Positions 1-8,517 are shown, numbered from the stretch's first letter. The stretch is 64,000 nucleotides of DNA from Thalassospira profundimaris (GCF_003326795.1 NZ_JPWI01000014.1:1-64000); one strand, 5' to 3'. Notes: a model not told the origin generated them from the letters alone. Translations and numbers: made by a program.

Positions 1-31
1 GTCGGAGGTTCGAATCCTCTCGCTCCGACCA
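1..31 (+). tRNA. tRNA, 3' part only (possibly tRNA-Pro)
   Basis: The T arm is visible: a five-pair stem at 4-8/16-20 around the loop TTCGAAT at 9-15. It is followed by the acceptor 3' strand at 21-27, discriminator A28 and an encoded CCA at 29-31. The implied first pair is C1-G72 with A73, which fits tRNA-Pro. The anticodon lies outside the window, so the isotype is not certain. Confidence 0.85.
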
Positions 32-37
32 TCAGTC

Positions 38-70
38 GGGCGGTCTTTCAATGAAAGACCGCCCGTTTTC
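38..70 (+). terminator. Rho-independent terminator of the tRNA
   Basis: A perfect 12-bp inverted repeat at 38-49 and 53-64 with a 3-nt loop is followed by a short T-rich run. It lies 6 nt after the tRNA CCA end. Confidence 0.85.
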
Positions 71-606
71 ATTTCAGCCAGGCTTAAGCCCACCGTTCAT
101 CGTGACGGGTGCTTGACACGGGCATCATTCGCCGTGCTTGAAAACAATTTTGCACCCGCAAATTCCGGTCGGGAAAATCGGGCCTGTGATGGTGATGGCT
201 ATGAACCGACCCTATCCATTCCGCTAAGCACCCCCACCCTCCGAGTATTTTCTTCCCCGATTCCATACGGCAAAAAGCCGTCTCCCCCCTATTAAATTCG
301 GTCAAACGACAAATTCTTCCAGCTTTCTAGGGTAGTAACGGCTATACCGCTCAACCCCGCAGGAAATACGCAATTCAGTGCGCATTTCCTACTTTTGAAT
401 AGTGATGCAAGTTATTTTTCACGCAACTGCAAAGATATTTTCTTGCGCAAACGGCGAAACAAACTTGCTCATACTTGCGAAATACGCTTATGCTTCGCCC
501 TGCAACATAAAGATCGGGGAGAAAACCGCCCCAATAATAAAAGCAAAAGGCGGTAGTCGGCCTCACGTGGTATTACCAATTTCGGACTTCTTAGGGAGGA
601 AGACGA
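71..606. other. Intergenic region upstream of the first TRAP operon
   Basis: About 535 bases without a convincing gene; the short open frames have no ribosome binding site or recognisable protein. It must hold the promoter of the TRAP operon, but no clear -35/-10 pair was found. The last bases carry a good Shine-Dalgarno (GGGAGGA, near 594-600) for the dctP-type gene. Confidence 0.5.
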
Positions 607-1668
607 ATGACTTTTTCTAAATTGCTCAAGTCGGCAACCTGTGCCGCTGTTCTTGCTGCAGCTGCATTCTCTGCTGCGCCGTCTGATGCAAATGCTCAGG
701 AACGTGTTCGCTGGAAAATGGGCTCCACCTATCCGGGCAGCCTGACCCAGCTTGGTACGCTTGGTAAACGTGTTGATGATAAAATTGACGAAGTTTCCGG
801 TGGCAACATCAACATCAAGTTCTATGAGCCGGGCGCACTTGTTCCTGCACTTGAAGTTTTCGACGCTGTTTCAACCGGGTCGATCGATGCAGCTTTCTCC
901 ACCCCGGGTTACTGGGCGGGTAAAGTTCCGGCACTTCAGCTGTTTGGTGCCGTTCCGTTCGGTCCGCAGGCTGGTGAATATCTGGCATGGGTCAAGTTTG
1001 GCGGCGGTCAGGAAATCTTTGACAAGCTTTATGCCGAACATGGCATCAAGTCGCTGTTCTGCGGCCTGATCGCACCGGAAGCTTCGGGCTGGTTCTCCAA
1101 GGAGATCAACTCGGTTGAAGACCTCAAAGGTCTGAAAATGCGCTTCTTCGGTCTTGGCGCAAAAGTCATGGAAAAGCTTGGTGTTTCGACCCAGCTTCTT
1201 TCGGCTGGCGACATCTATCCGGCACTTGAACTCGGCACCATTGATGCAACCGAATTCTCCATGCCGGCAATTGACCTGAAACTCGGCTTCCATCAGGTCG
1301 CCAAGTTCTACTACTTCCCGGGCTGGCACCAGCAGTCCACCCTGTTCGATCTGATGATGAACAAGGAAAAATGGGACGCACTGGACAAAACCCAGCAGGC
1401 CCAGATTGAAGCCGTATGTAACGACAACCTTGCTTATGGTTTCGCTGAAGGTGAAGCAATCCAGTTCTCGGCTCTGAAAGAGCTGCAGGAAAAAGGCGTC
1501 AACATCAAAAAATGGTCGCCTGAAATGCTCGACGCAATGCGCGGTGCATGGGAAGAAGTTGCTGGTGAGCTTTCGGCTGAAGATGCCAACTTCAAAATGG
1601 CATATGACAGCCTCCAGGAGTTCCGTGCGAACTACAAAATCTGGAAAGACATCGGCTATCTCGATTAA
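607..1668 (+). CDS. TRAP transporter substrate-binding protein (DctP family, TakP-like subgroup)
   Basis: Periplasmic receptor of a tripartite ATP-independent transporter. The 353-aa protein has a Sec signal peptide with probable cleavage after Ala-Asn-Ala near residue 30. The family's ligand-carboxylate arginine is probably R179 in the KMRFF segment. The later ATEF...PGW region resembles the 2-oxo-acid (TakP) / mannitol-chloroaromatic subgroup rather than classical C4-dicarboxylate DctP. It is followed by its small and large membrane genes on the same strand. Two hairpins separate it from the membrane genes, a common way to keep the receptor mRNA in excess. The ligand cannot be named from sequence; a mono- or 2-oxo-carboxylate is a reasonable guess. 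The start is supported by GGGAGGA 7 nt upstream. Confidence 0.9.
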   Translation: MTFSKLLKSATCAAVLAAAAFSAAPSDANAQERVRWKMGSTYPGSLTQLGTLGKRVDDKIDEVSGGNINIKFYEPGALVPALEVFDAVSTGSIDAAFSTPGYWAGKVPALQLFGAVPFGPQAGEYLAWVKFGGGQEIFDKLYAEHGIKSLFCGLIAPEASGWFSKEINSVEDLKGLKMRFFGLGAKVMEKLGVSTQLLSAGDIYPALELGTIDATEFSMPAIDLKLGFHQVAKFYYFPGWHQQSTLFDLMMNKEKWDALDKTQQAQIEAVCNDNLAYGFAEGEAIQFSALKELQEKGVNIKKWSPEMLDAMRGAWEEVAGELSAEDANFKMAYDSLQEFRANYKIWKDIGYLD

Positions 1669-1685
1669 TCCGACAGGTCTGACTG

Positions 1686-1748
1686 ACTGCTAGGCAGTCA
1701 ATAAGAACAAGTCTCGGCAAGGCCGGGTGCCAAGTGCTCCCGGCCTTG
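1686..1748 (+). promoter_or_regulatory. Two intercistronic hairpins between dctP and dctQ
   Basis: A small stem pairs 1686-1691 with 1695-1700, and a larger 9-bp stem pairs 1719-1727 with 1740-1748. Neither is followed by a T-run, so they look like mRNA-stabilising or processing hairpins rather than full terminators. Their likely effect is more receptor than membrane protein. Confidence 0.5.
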
Positions 1749-1778
1749 ACCGCGAATAAAAGACCCGGGAGACTTTCT

Positions 1779-2363
1779 ATGGAAGCGCTATTAAAATTCA
1801 GTGACGGCATTGATAATGTTGTTACCCGTGTGGGGAAACTTGCAGCACTGCTTGCAATACCACTTATGTTCGTCATCATTTATGACGTGATCCAGCGCAA
1901 ATTTGGCGGACAGGGATCGATCAAGCTTCAAGAGCTTGAATGGCACCTCCACACCGGCCTGTTCATGCTGTGCTTTGGATATGCCTATGTTCGTGATTCC
2001 CACGTTCGCATTGAACTCATCCGCGATAATCTGCGTCCGCGCACACGCGCCATCGTCGAAATGATTGGCGGTATTGTCTGCGTATTGCCGTTCTGCGCAC
2101 TGGTTATGTATTTCGGTTTCGATTTTGTTGCCCGGTCTTTTGAAAACCACGAAGTTTCGGCCGCAACGACCGGCTTGACTCATCGCTGGATCATCAAATC
2201 CACCATTCCTATCGGCTTTGGCCTTCTCGCCATGGCGGGGCTTTCGATCTTCCTGAAATGCTTCGTCTTTGTCTTTGGTCCGACCAACCTGCACAAGCGG
2301 GCCGGTTACTATGTCGGAACTCACCATGCAGATCTTGGCGACATCGCCAAGATAGAAGACTAA
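1779..2363 (+). CDS. TRAP transporter small permease (DctQ family)
   Basis: Small membrane subunit of the TRAP transporter, about 194 aa with four predicted hydrophobic segments. It bridges the receptor and the large DctM subunit. The frame is open from 1734, but the ATG at 1779 is chosen because a GGGAGA Shine-Dalgarno sits 5-6 nt before it and the protein then begins right at the domain. It is the middle gene of the three-gene operon and ends 21 nt before dctM. The segment LQELEWHLH matches the conserved region of long DctQ proteins that pair with TakP/mannitol-type receptors. Confidence 0.88.
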   Translation: MEALLKFSDGIDNVVTRVGKLAALLAIPLMFVIIYDVIQRKFGGQGSIKLQELEWHLHTGLFMLCFGYAYVRDSHVRIELIRDNLRPRTRAIVEMIGGIVCVLPFCALVMYFGFDFVARSFENHEVSAATTGLTHRWIIKSTIPIGFGLLAMAGLSIFLKCFVFVFGPTNLHKRAGYYVGTHHADLGDIAKIED

Positions 2364-2384
2364 GCGGAACGGGGATAATTCCAA

Positions 2385-3776
2385 ATGGGTAACTTCTATA
2401 TCGAAGACTGGTTTCCGCTGTTCATGTTTGCCTCTCTCGGCATTCTTGTCTTCACGGGGCTTCCGGTAGCATTTGTCATTTCGGGTATCGGGATCGCCTT
2501 TGGCTTCCTCGGAATGGCCTATGACGTTTTCTCTTTTATTGAATTTTTCAATATCGTTTCACGTATCTGGGGCGGCATCTCCGAGAACATGGTGATGGTT
2601 GCCGTGCCGATGTTCATTTACATGGGTACGATGCTTGAAAAAAGTGGCGTTGCAGAAGACCTTCTGGAATGCCTGAACATGCTCCTGCGCAAGGTTCCAG
2701 GTGGTTTGGCACTGTCTGTCACCCTGATGGGGACGATCATGGCCGCAACCACCGGCATTATTGGCGCATCGGTTGTGATGATGACCCTTCTGGCCCTGCC
2801 GGTCATGATGCGTCGTAACTATGATCCATCCCTTGCCACAGGAACAATTGCTGCATCCGGTACGCTGGGCATTCTGATCCCGCCATCGATCATGCTGGTT
2901 CTGATGTCCGATCTGTTGTCGGTTTCGGTTGGCAACCTGTTCCTTGCAGCCATCATTCCGGGACTTCTTCTGGCAAGCTTGTATACGGTCTATATCTTTG
3001 TCCGTTGCCAGATTAATCCGTCATTGGCACCGCCCCTTCCAGAAGGCGAAGCCGTTCACGGCATGGATCTGGTGCGCATGATGCTGCGCAGCTTCCTGCC
3101 GCCGGTCTTCCTGATTGTTCTGGTGCTGGGTTCCATCTTTGCCGGTTTTGCAACCCCCACCGAAGCCGCAGGCGTCGGTGCGGTTGGTGCGACCTTCCTG
3201 GCGCTGGTTAAAGGCCGTCTGAAATGGCCGGTTCTGAAAGACGTTTGCGAACGCTCTGCGCTGACCGGTGCGATGCTGTTCTTCCTGTTTGCCGGTGCGA
3301 CGGTATTCTCCTATGTGTTCCGTTCGCTTGGTGGTGATGATCTTGTCATTGACCTTGTCGAAAGTGCCGGTCTTGGTTCTTGGGGCATTCTGCTTTTGCT
3401 GATGATGATCGTCTTCATTCTCGGCTTCTTCTTTGACTGGGTTGAGATCACCCTGATCGTTCTGCCGATCTTTGCACCGGTCATTGCCCAGCTTGATTTT
3501 GGCCATCACCTTGATATCGGCGGCATTCAGGCAAGCGAAGCACAGATTCTGACCTGGTTTGCGGTGCTTGTTGCGGTGAACCTGCAAACAAGCTTCCTGA
3601 CGCCCCCCTTCGGGTTTGCCCTGTTCTATCTCAAAGGCGTGGCGCCAAAATCGATCTCGATCCAGCAGATTTACAAGGGCATCATTCCCTTTGTGCTCTT
3701 GCAGGTCCTTGGTCTTATTATGGTGATGTATTTCCCGGAACTGGCATTGTGGATGCCAAATACATTCCTTGAATAA
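2385..3776 (+). CDS. TRAP transporter large permease (DctM family)
   Basis: Large membrane subunit that moves solute with Na+ across the inner membrane; 463 aa, about 12 hydrophobic segments. Characteristic DctM features are visible: GTLGILIPPS near residue 160, and TPTEAAGVGA near residue 258, the repeated family motif. The last membrane gene of the operon, it is followed 20 nt later by a strong terminator. Together with the two upstream genes it makes a complete TRAP system. Confidence 0.93.
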   Translation: MGNFYIEDWFPLFMFASLGILVFTGLPVAFVISGIGIAFGFLGMAYDVFSFIEFFNIVSRIWGGISENMVMVAVPMFIYMGTMLEKSGVAEDLLECLNMLLRKVPGGLALSVTLMGTIMAATTGIIGASVVMMTLLALPVMMRRNYDPSLATGTIAASGTLGILIPPSIMLVLMSDLLSVSVGNLFLAAIIPGLLLASLYTVYIFVRCQINPSLAPPLPEGEAVHGMDLVRMMLRSFLPPVFLIVLVLGSIFAGFATPTEAAGVGAVGATFLALVKGRLKWPVLKDVCERSALTGAMLFFLFAGATVFSYVFRSLGGDDLVIDLVESAGLGSWGILLLLMMIVFILGFFFDWVEITLIVLPIFAPVIAQLDFGHHLDIGGIQASEAQILTWFAVLVAVNLQTSFLTPPFGFALFYLKGVAPKSISIQQIYKGIIPFVLLQVLGLIMVMYFPELALWMPNTFLE

Positions 3777-3796
3777 ACCGGACAGATTTCTTATCA

Positions 3797-3825
3797 GGCG
3801 CTGCTTTCGGGCAGCGCCTTTTTTG
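3797..3825 (+). terminator. Terminator of the first TRAP operon
   Basis: An 8-bp GC-rich stem (3797-3804 with 3811-3818), 6-nt loop, then six T residues. Confidence 0.9.
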
Positions 3826-3857
3826 TTTGCCTGATGATCAGACTGTCAATCAGCTTG

Positions 3858-3894
3858 CCAAAACAAAACCGCCCGGATCAAAGATCGGGCGGTT
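3858..3894 (-). terminator. Terminator of the DUF2336 gene
   Basis: A 12-bp stem with one bulged base (3867-3879 with 3883-3894). Read on the minus strand it is followed by TTTTGTTT. It lies just after the stop codon of the minus-strand gene at 3922. Confidence 0.85.
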
Positions 3895-3921
3895 CATAAC
3901 GTGATAGAGTGATGATCGAGA

Positions 3922-5058
3922 TTAATTGTGCAAAGCCCGTTCGCTCGGCAATTGCAGCATGCGGCCCATCAGATAATCGACATCGTCGGAATCAAATTCC
4001 ACACCAAGATCTCCATACTGGGTCAGTACCCGTTCGATCATCCGGCGTGAATAACGTTCCTTGTCCTGCTCGCCCCCGTCAAAGGTTGTCTCACGGGCAA
4101 CTTCAATAGCAGCACGCACACCCGGGAAGAAATGTTCGGGAAGCTTGGCCTTGTTGTAGATCGCCTCAAGACCAAAAGGCCCGCTGTCATGAATGAGAAT
4201 GCGGGTATTGATCAGCGATACACCTGCCCGCTTGGCAAGGGCCGCTTCAAAGAATGAAACATCCCCCATGCACAGGGCCCGCAGGATAAGGCCACTGGTC
4301 AGGCGGTTATTGGCATAAAGATGTTCGACAAGCAATTCGACATCGCGGTCTTCTACCCCCTCGCCCAGAAGGCCGATGGTGGCACTTTCCTGCGACTGGG
4401 TCATGACGGCATTTACGATGCCCTCGGGGATATGCCCGCGTGAAATCAACTGTGACCGCATGCGGTCAGACACCAGCGTCACCAGTCGTTCTGCAATCGT
4501 GATCGGCAAATGATTGCGTTCGATCATTGGCTTCTGGATGCGTTCGTTATCGCCGAAGTCGGTAACGACCTTCTGTAGCGACACTTCGCTGATCTCGGCC
4601 CCCTGGTTCGACATAAGGTCGACCATCACATCTTCATGGCCGATATCAACAAGCGTTGCCGAAACAATTTCCGAAACATAGGCACGCGACGCAATGGCGC
4701 GCTGCTTTTCAACACTATCGGCATTGTCGCCGATGATATCGACCAGATCGTCGTCGTTGAGAACTTCGGAGAATTCAAGAACCGGAAGAGCGACTTCATC
4801 AACGTCGCGCGCCAAAGTCGCTGCCACGTCATGAGGAACAAGTGGTGTCTGCGCGAGGTTCTTTGCAAGCGCCTTGCGCACGCGGACCTCGGCATCGCGG
4901 ATCATCAGACGAAAAATATCTTCAGCCAGAACACGTTCACTGTCAGAGAGCGTATCTGTGGAAAACTCACGGCTAATCTTATCGGCTGTCTCAGCACGGT
5001 TTTGCCCTGAAGGGTCCTGAACCAGCTTATTCAGATCGTCTTTTGTGATACGTGGCAA
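3922..5058 (-). CDS. DUF2336 domain protein
   Basis: A 378-aa, acidic, helix-rich protein of the DUF2336 family (COG5330), found mainly in alphaproteobacteria and without an established biochemical role. No signal peptide or membrane segment is visible; the sequence looks like repeated HEAT-like helical pairs (for example RVRKALAKNLAQ near residue 58), suggesting a cytoplasmic scaffold. The start appears to be TTG at 5058, with GGAG about 8 nt upstream and no nearby in-frame ATG. It is monocistronic and divergent from the cytochrome c gene. Confidence 0.75.
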   Translation of the reverse strand: MPRITKDDLNKLVQDPSGQNRAETADKISREFSTDTLSDSERVLAEDIFRLMIRDAEVRVRKALAKNLAQTPLVPHDVAATLARDVDEVALPVLEFSEVLNDDDLVDIIGDNADSVEKQRAIASRAYVSEIVSATLVDIGHEDVMVDLMSNQGAEISEVSLQKVVTDFGDNERIQKPMIERNHLPITIAERLVTLVSDRMRSQLISRGHIPEGIVNAVMTQSQESATIGLLGEGVEDRDVELLVEHLYANNRLTSGLILRALCMGDVSFFEAALAKRAGVSLINTRILIHDSGPFGLEAIYNKAKLPEHFFPGVRAAIEVARETTFDGGEQDKERYSRRMIERVLTQYGDLGVEFDSDDVDYLMGRMLQLPSERALHN

Positions 5059-5489
5059 TAGATATCTCCTGGCACGCTTCTCAACTGGCTGCCAATTTAC
5101 ATATGCACATTATACTTCTGGCAATAAATCGACAAACATATTTTCCCCAAAACGGCGACAAGTTCCTGATTTTCAAACATCCTGCGGTTCCCGTTGTCTG
5201 CAAAACCGGCAAGGATGCGGTTTATCAGCCCTGCTGCCAGATTTTATCGGACAACCCCGTTTGCACACCCCACATATTCAGAGCATCAAAGGCTTTGCCA
5301 CGTCGAATTGATGAAGCTCAAGAACCCCATATGTCTGATATGGTAAATGTCATCGTGATTTTCCAATATCGGACACGAATGCTATTTTTTCGATGCGAAG
5401 CCGGTTTTGTTGACCTGCCGTTTACCCGATGGGATGGTAGTCTGAAGCGAAGAACCCTGATGAATAACGAACCAGGAGAGAGACCCATA
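5059..5489. other. Divergent intergenic region before cytochrome c
   Basis: About 430 bases between two divergent genes. An open frame runs through it into the cytochrome gene, but its translation is not protein-like. A 17-nt dyad (CCATAT, 5-nt gap, ATATGG) sits at 5327-5343 and might be a binding site. No confident promoter was found. Confidence 0.4.
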
Positions 5490-5888
5490 ATGACCTATTT
5501 GCGCAAACTTTCTTTTGTCGCCAGTTCTCTGGTCATCCTTGCCGCGACGCCGGCAATTGCCGGCGATGCTGCCAATGGAGAAAAGCTGTTCAAACGTTGC
5601 GCTGCCTGCCACAGCCCCGATGCTGGTGTGAACAAGGTTGGCCCAAGTCTGGCAGGCTCGGTTGGCCGTGAATGCGGGACAGTAGAAGGCTATAAATACG
5701 GTAGCGGCTATCTTGCTGCCTGCGAGAAGGGCTTTGTCGCAGACGAAGCATTCCTGACCGATTACCTGAAAGATCCTTCTGCAAAGCTGAGTGAGGTTGC
5801 GGGCTCTAAACAGCGTTCCAAGATGACCTTCAAGCTTAAGAAAGACGATGAAATCGCTGATGTTATCGAATATCTGAAGACCCTGTAA
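5490..5888 (+). CDS. Periplasmic class I c-type cytochrome
   Basis: Exported mono-heme electron carrier, 132 aa. A signal peptide ends after residues AIA near position 24, leaving a mature protein of about 108 aa, the size of cytochrome c2. The heme site is CAACH at 37-41 and the likely distal ligand is Met112 in SKMTF. Two extra cysteines, C62 and C78, could form a disulfide. The start is the ATG with AGGAG 11 nt upstream; a longer open frame upstream is judged non-coding. It is a single gene with its own terminator, so its redox partners are not evident. Confidence 0.92.
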   Translation: MTYLRKLSFVASSLVILAATPAIAGDAANGEKLFKRCAACHSPDAGVNKVGPSLAGSVGRECGTVEGYKYGSGYLAACEKGFVADEAFLTDYLKDPSAKLSEVAGSKQRSKMTFKLKKDDEIADVIEYLKTL

Positions 5889-5912
5889 TCTTCGACAGGC
5901 TTTCACATGCAA

Positions 5913-5949
5913 AATGGCCGGCTGCAACATGCACCGGCCATTCTTGTTT
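5913..5949 (+). terminator. Terminator after cytochrome c
   Basis: A 9-bp stem (5913-5921 with 5934-5942) is extended by an inner TGCA/TGCA pairing and followed by CTTGTTT. It could also serve the minus-strand gene ending at 5985. Confidence 0.75.
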
Positions 5950-5984
5950 CAAAACCCAAAGGCATCACGCCATCTGATGACGCT

Positions 5985-6725
5985 TCATGCCGCCCTGCGA
6001 CGCCGGCCAAGTTCATCACCGATCGCCCGGATCTGCTCAACAGCAGTGACATCTTCGGTCGACGTCACTTCAAGATCACGATCTTCATAAACATCCTGAT
6101 CAGGCTGCTTTACCTGCCAATCGGCAACAGCAATGTCGCGTTTGCGGATCAATTCTTCTATCTGCGGGCGAAACAGAACCATCATACCTGACACCCAGCG
6201 ATTAACCGGCCACGATGGTTGGGCATGATCAATCAGGAACCCGTCAAGCATTCCAATTACATCTTCTGCGTCATACCAGACTTCACCGGTAACCCAGCGG
6301 TTCGTGGTGAAAAGGCGCTGACAAAAACCGAATTCATCCATTGAAAAAGCAACCAGATGCGAAAGCGCATCGTTTGGCCCCTCGGGATAGTCGAACCCGT
6401 CTATCTGTTTGGGTTTGCAATTTTCCGGCATGCCACGTGGACGCATGAAGGTATGGAAATGCCCATGTTCATCCCAGTCGCGGCGCTCTTCCTTGGGATG
6501 GGCGTGATAATAGAACTGGGCATGAGATTGCCGGTCATAGACATCGCCTTCCGGGTAATGGGTCCATTCATAGAATTGCCCAGCCCCCTTGATCAGTTCG
6601 CCAACGATATTATCGCCCGTCGCAGTCAGAACACGATGGCATTCCATCACGTCCCGACCAGCCGCCAACATTTTTTCAAGTTGGGAGGTCGGAATGGCCG
6701 TCCAGTCAATTGCAATTTCGGTCAT
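5985..6725 (-). CDS. Uncharacterised protein, DUF6969-like
   Basis: A 246-aa soluble protein with no signal peptide. It has a striking aromatic and histidine-rich core at about residues 50-95: WTHYPEGDVYD, then SHAQFYYHAH, then EHGHFHTF. The regular HxH/HxHxF spacing suggests a metal site or enzyme pocket, but no activity is known to me. The family assignment (DUF6969) is from memory. It lies downstream of the formylglycine-enzyme-like gene on the same strand, with a 188-nt gap and no terminator seen between, so a functional link is possible but unproven. Confidence 0.6.
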   Translation of the reverse strand: MTEIAIDWTAIPTSQLEKMLAAGRDVMECHRVLTATGDNIVGELIKGAGQFYEWTHYPEGDVYDRQSHAQFYYHAHPKEERRDWDEHGHFHTFMRPRGMPENCKPKQIDGFDYPEGPNDALSHLVAFSMDEFGFCQRLFTTNRWVTGEVWYDAEDVIGMLDGFLIDHAQPSWPVNRWVSGMMVLFRPQIEELIRKRDIAVADWQVKQPDQDVYEDRDLEVTSTEDVTAVEQIRAIGDELGRRRRAA

Positions 6726-6913
6726 ACAGTCACCAGCATCTTTGCGATCCGCTCAGAATTTCCGCAAAGGCAGAATAATCGGCAGTCATCCGCTTCTGCG
6801 AATAAACACCGATCAAGAGTTAGTGATTTCACGTTTGTTTGCAACAACGTTCCGTCAAAGCGCAGTGTTTTGACAATTTCAGACTCAGAACAACCGACAG
6901 GAAAACCGGATCC

Positions 6914-7786
6914 TCAATCCCGATACATCACACGAAATCCGATCAGGATATGCTTGAGATGTTCCGGACGTCCGTGACGTGCAGCTGGCCTGCAAACCCC
7001 GCACCCACGATCATCCCATGAACCGCCCTTGACCATGCGATATCCCGCCTGGGCTGATGTCGACGTCCATTCAAACACCTGTCCGGCACCGTCATACAGA
7101 CCATAGGGGCCTGGCTCGAACTGTCCAACCGGCATTGTATCGAACGGGCCGCGATCGCCGCTATTGAGCAATTCGGGATCAAAGATATTGCCCCAGGGAT
7201 AAAATGTTCCTTCCGGACCACGCACGGCTTTTTCCCAATGCAGTTCGCTTGGGAGGGACCATGTTTTACCGGTTTTCTGACTGAGCCACTGCACATAGTC
7301 CTCGGCATCCTGCCAGGATACAAGAACCACCGGATGGTTGCCCCGCCCTTTGGGTGGCTTGCCATTCGACCAGAGGAACGGCTGGATCGTATCATAGTTA
7401 TAGATCAGTCCCTGACGATTCCAGTCATCCCGGCTCATTTCCGGAGCAGGATGACCGGTATCAGAGATAAAAGCGGCATATTGGTCATTGGTCACCGGCG
7501 TTTTACCAATGTGATAGCCCAGAAGATGGACCCGCCATTTATCGCCTTCGATATCATACCAGCGATTGCGACGGCTTAGATCATGGCCATAGACCTGCTC
7601 GTCTATCTGATAGGCATATTGCCGTTCAACCGCATCCGACCCCTGCCAGAACCATCCCGATGGAATATCCACAACAGATGGAATTACATCGTCGCCAGCA
7701 TATGCCTGTGCACCCGCCGACATCGTGGCAAGCACAGCCCCGGCACAAATATTTCGAATGGAAGCGATACTGTCCCCAACTCTCAT
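6914..7786 (-). CDS. Exported formylglycine-generating-enzyme-like (SUMF1/FGE-sulfatase domain) protein
   Basis: A 290-aa protein with a Sec signal peptide (cleavage near AQA, residue 28) followed by a complete FGE-sulfatase fold. Typical segments are visible: KTPVTNDQYAAF, HPVVLVSWQDAEDY, LPSELHWEKAVRG, YPWGN, GQVFEWTST and KGGSWDDRG. Canonical formylglycine-generating enzymes carry a copper-binding cysteine pair five residues apart in the last region. Here the only cysteines there are C262 and C265 in GCGVC, a shifted CxxC. The protein may therefore be a non-canonical member with another role. No sulfatase gene is present nearby. Confidence 0.8.
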   Translation of the reverse strand: MRVGDSIASIRNICAGAVLATMSAGAQAYAGDDVIPSVVDIPSGWFWQGSDAVERQYAYQIDEQVYGHDLSRRNRWYDIEGDKWRVHLLGYHIGKTPVTNDQYAAFISDTGHPAPEMSRDDWNRQGLIYNYDTIQPFLWSNGKPPKGRGNHPVVLVSWQDAEDYVQWLSQKTGKTWSLPSELHWEKAVRGPEGTFYPWGNIFDPELLNSGDRGPFDTMPVGQFEPGPYGLYDGAGQVFEWTSTSAQAGYRMVKGGSWDDRGCGVCRPAARHGRPEHLKHILIGFRVMYRD

Positions 7787-8117
7787 ATACGATTTCCGTC
7801 CTGATCGAATATGGTTCTCACGGTTTATTTAACCGTCGTTACGATTTCGACTGATCGTCTTTCTTAACATCAACATGAGTAAAAGTGATCGTACTTTCAA
7901 TCAGTTTGACGATTTAAATCCTGTCATACAGCTTCCATCCGTCGCGAAGGATCAGTGATCAGGAACAATCCGGTCCCCGGCAATCAACACAGAACTCTCA
8001 CATAACAGTGAAACCATGTGACGCCGCCACCTGCGCGTTTTGCCTCATAGTGCCTGCACCGACCACCCGAAAGAGTGTGGCCGGACATGATTTTACAGGA
8101 CCTTCAGAGAGGCTAGG
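7787..8117. other. Intergenic region before the Cys-repeat gene
   Basis: About 330 bases between divergent genes. The left end carries the leader of the FGE-like gene. The right end carries the leader of the Cys-repeat gene, with an AGAGAGGCTAGG purine-rich stretch before its ATG. No convincing sigma-70 or ECF promoter was recognised. Confidence 0.4.
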
Positions 8118-8426
8118 ATGACAAAGAAAACCCAACGTTTCGCGAAAACCGCATTGCTTCCGGCTCTTGCAGTCGGAACCAGCCTTGCAATGGCGAGCCC
8201 GATGGCAATGGCCAGCCCGCTGCCAACCCCGACAGCCGAAGTTGCAACATGCACCGCGAACCCCTGTGCGGCTAACCCGTGTGCAGCAAAGAACCCTTGT
8301 GCGGCAAATCCCTGTGCTGCGAAAAAGATCGTAAACCCTTGCAGCCCGTGCGCGGCAAACCCTTGTGCGGCTAAAAATCCCTGTGCAGCAAATCCATGTG
8401 CTGCCAACCCGTGCGCTGCCAAGTAA
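8118..8426 (+). CDS. Small exported Cys-repeat (NPCAA) protein
   Basis: A 102-aa protein with a clear signal peptide, hydrophobic at about 10-30 and with AMA cleavage sites near 25-32. It is followed by a low-complexity mature part from residue 48. That part is built almost entirely of the unit Asn-Pro-Cys-Ala-Ala, often with a Lys after it. There are nine NPC units plus one SPC and one further Cys at 44, giving 11 cysteines in about 60 residues. Such regular Cys spacing suggests metal binding or heavy disulfide or thioether modification, but no function is established. It is monocistronic with its own terminator. No modifying enzyme of a known RiPP class sits beside it; the nearest exported protein is the FGE-like one 330 bases away, divergent. 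Confidence 0.8.
   Translation: MTKKTQRFAKTALLPALAVGTSLAMASPMAMASPLPTPTAEVATCTANPCAANPCAAKNPCAANPCAAKKIVNPCSPCAANPCAAKNPCAANPCAANPCAAK
8259..8423 (+). repeat. Short in-frame tandem repeat coding NPCAA(K)
   Basis: About ten degenerate 15-18 bp units encode NPCAA or NPCAAK with synonymous variation (AACCCCTGTGCGGC, AATCCCTGTGCTGC and so on). The protein unit is conserved while the DNA varies, which argues for selection on the peptide. Confidence 0.85.
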
Positions 8427-8455
8427 TAGCTTTCGCGTCCCGGCGACCCTTACAA

Positions 8456-8495
8456 CAAAGGGGCGATGCCATGCATCGCCCCTTTGCCTTGTTCG
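8456..8495 (+). terminator. Terminator after the Cys-repeat gene
   Basis: A perfect 13-bp stem (8456-8468 with 8474-8486) and 5-nt loop, followed by a T-rich stretch. On the other strand it lies just after the stop of the stress protein gene and could terminate that operon too. Confidence 0.8.
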
Positions 8496-8517
8496 TTTGC
8501 AGTTTGTAAAACCGGGA

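Noticed and set aside
1..606. tRNA 3' end as an attachment site of an integrated element
   Set aside because: No integrase, direct repeat of the tRNA end or foreign-looking gene was seen in the following region.
3021..3587. A 188-codon frame opposite the first dctM gene
   Set aside because: Gln/His/Asn-rich translation typical of reverse-strand reading of a hydrophobic membrane gene.
5052..5489. 146-codon N-terminal extension of the cytochrome c gene
   Set aside because: The extension is not protein-like, and a proper ribosome binding site and signal peptide begin at the ATG at 5490.
8259..8423. Possible CRISPR-like or minisatellite repeat
   Set aside because: The repeats are short, lack spacers, stay in frame and vary synonymously, so they are coding repeats of a protein.
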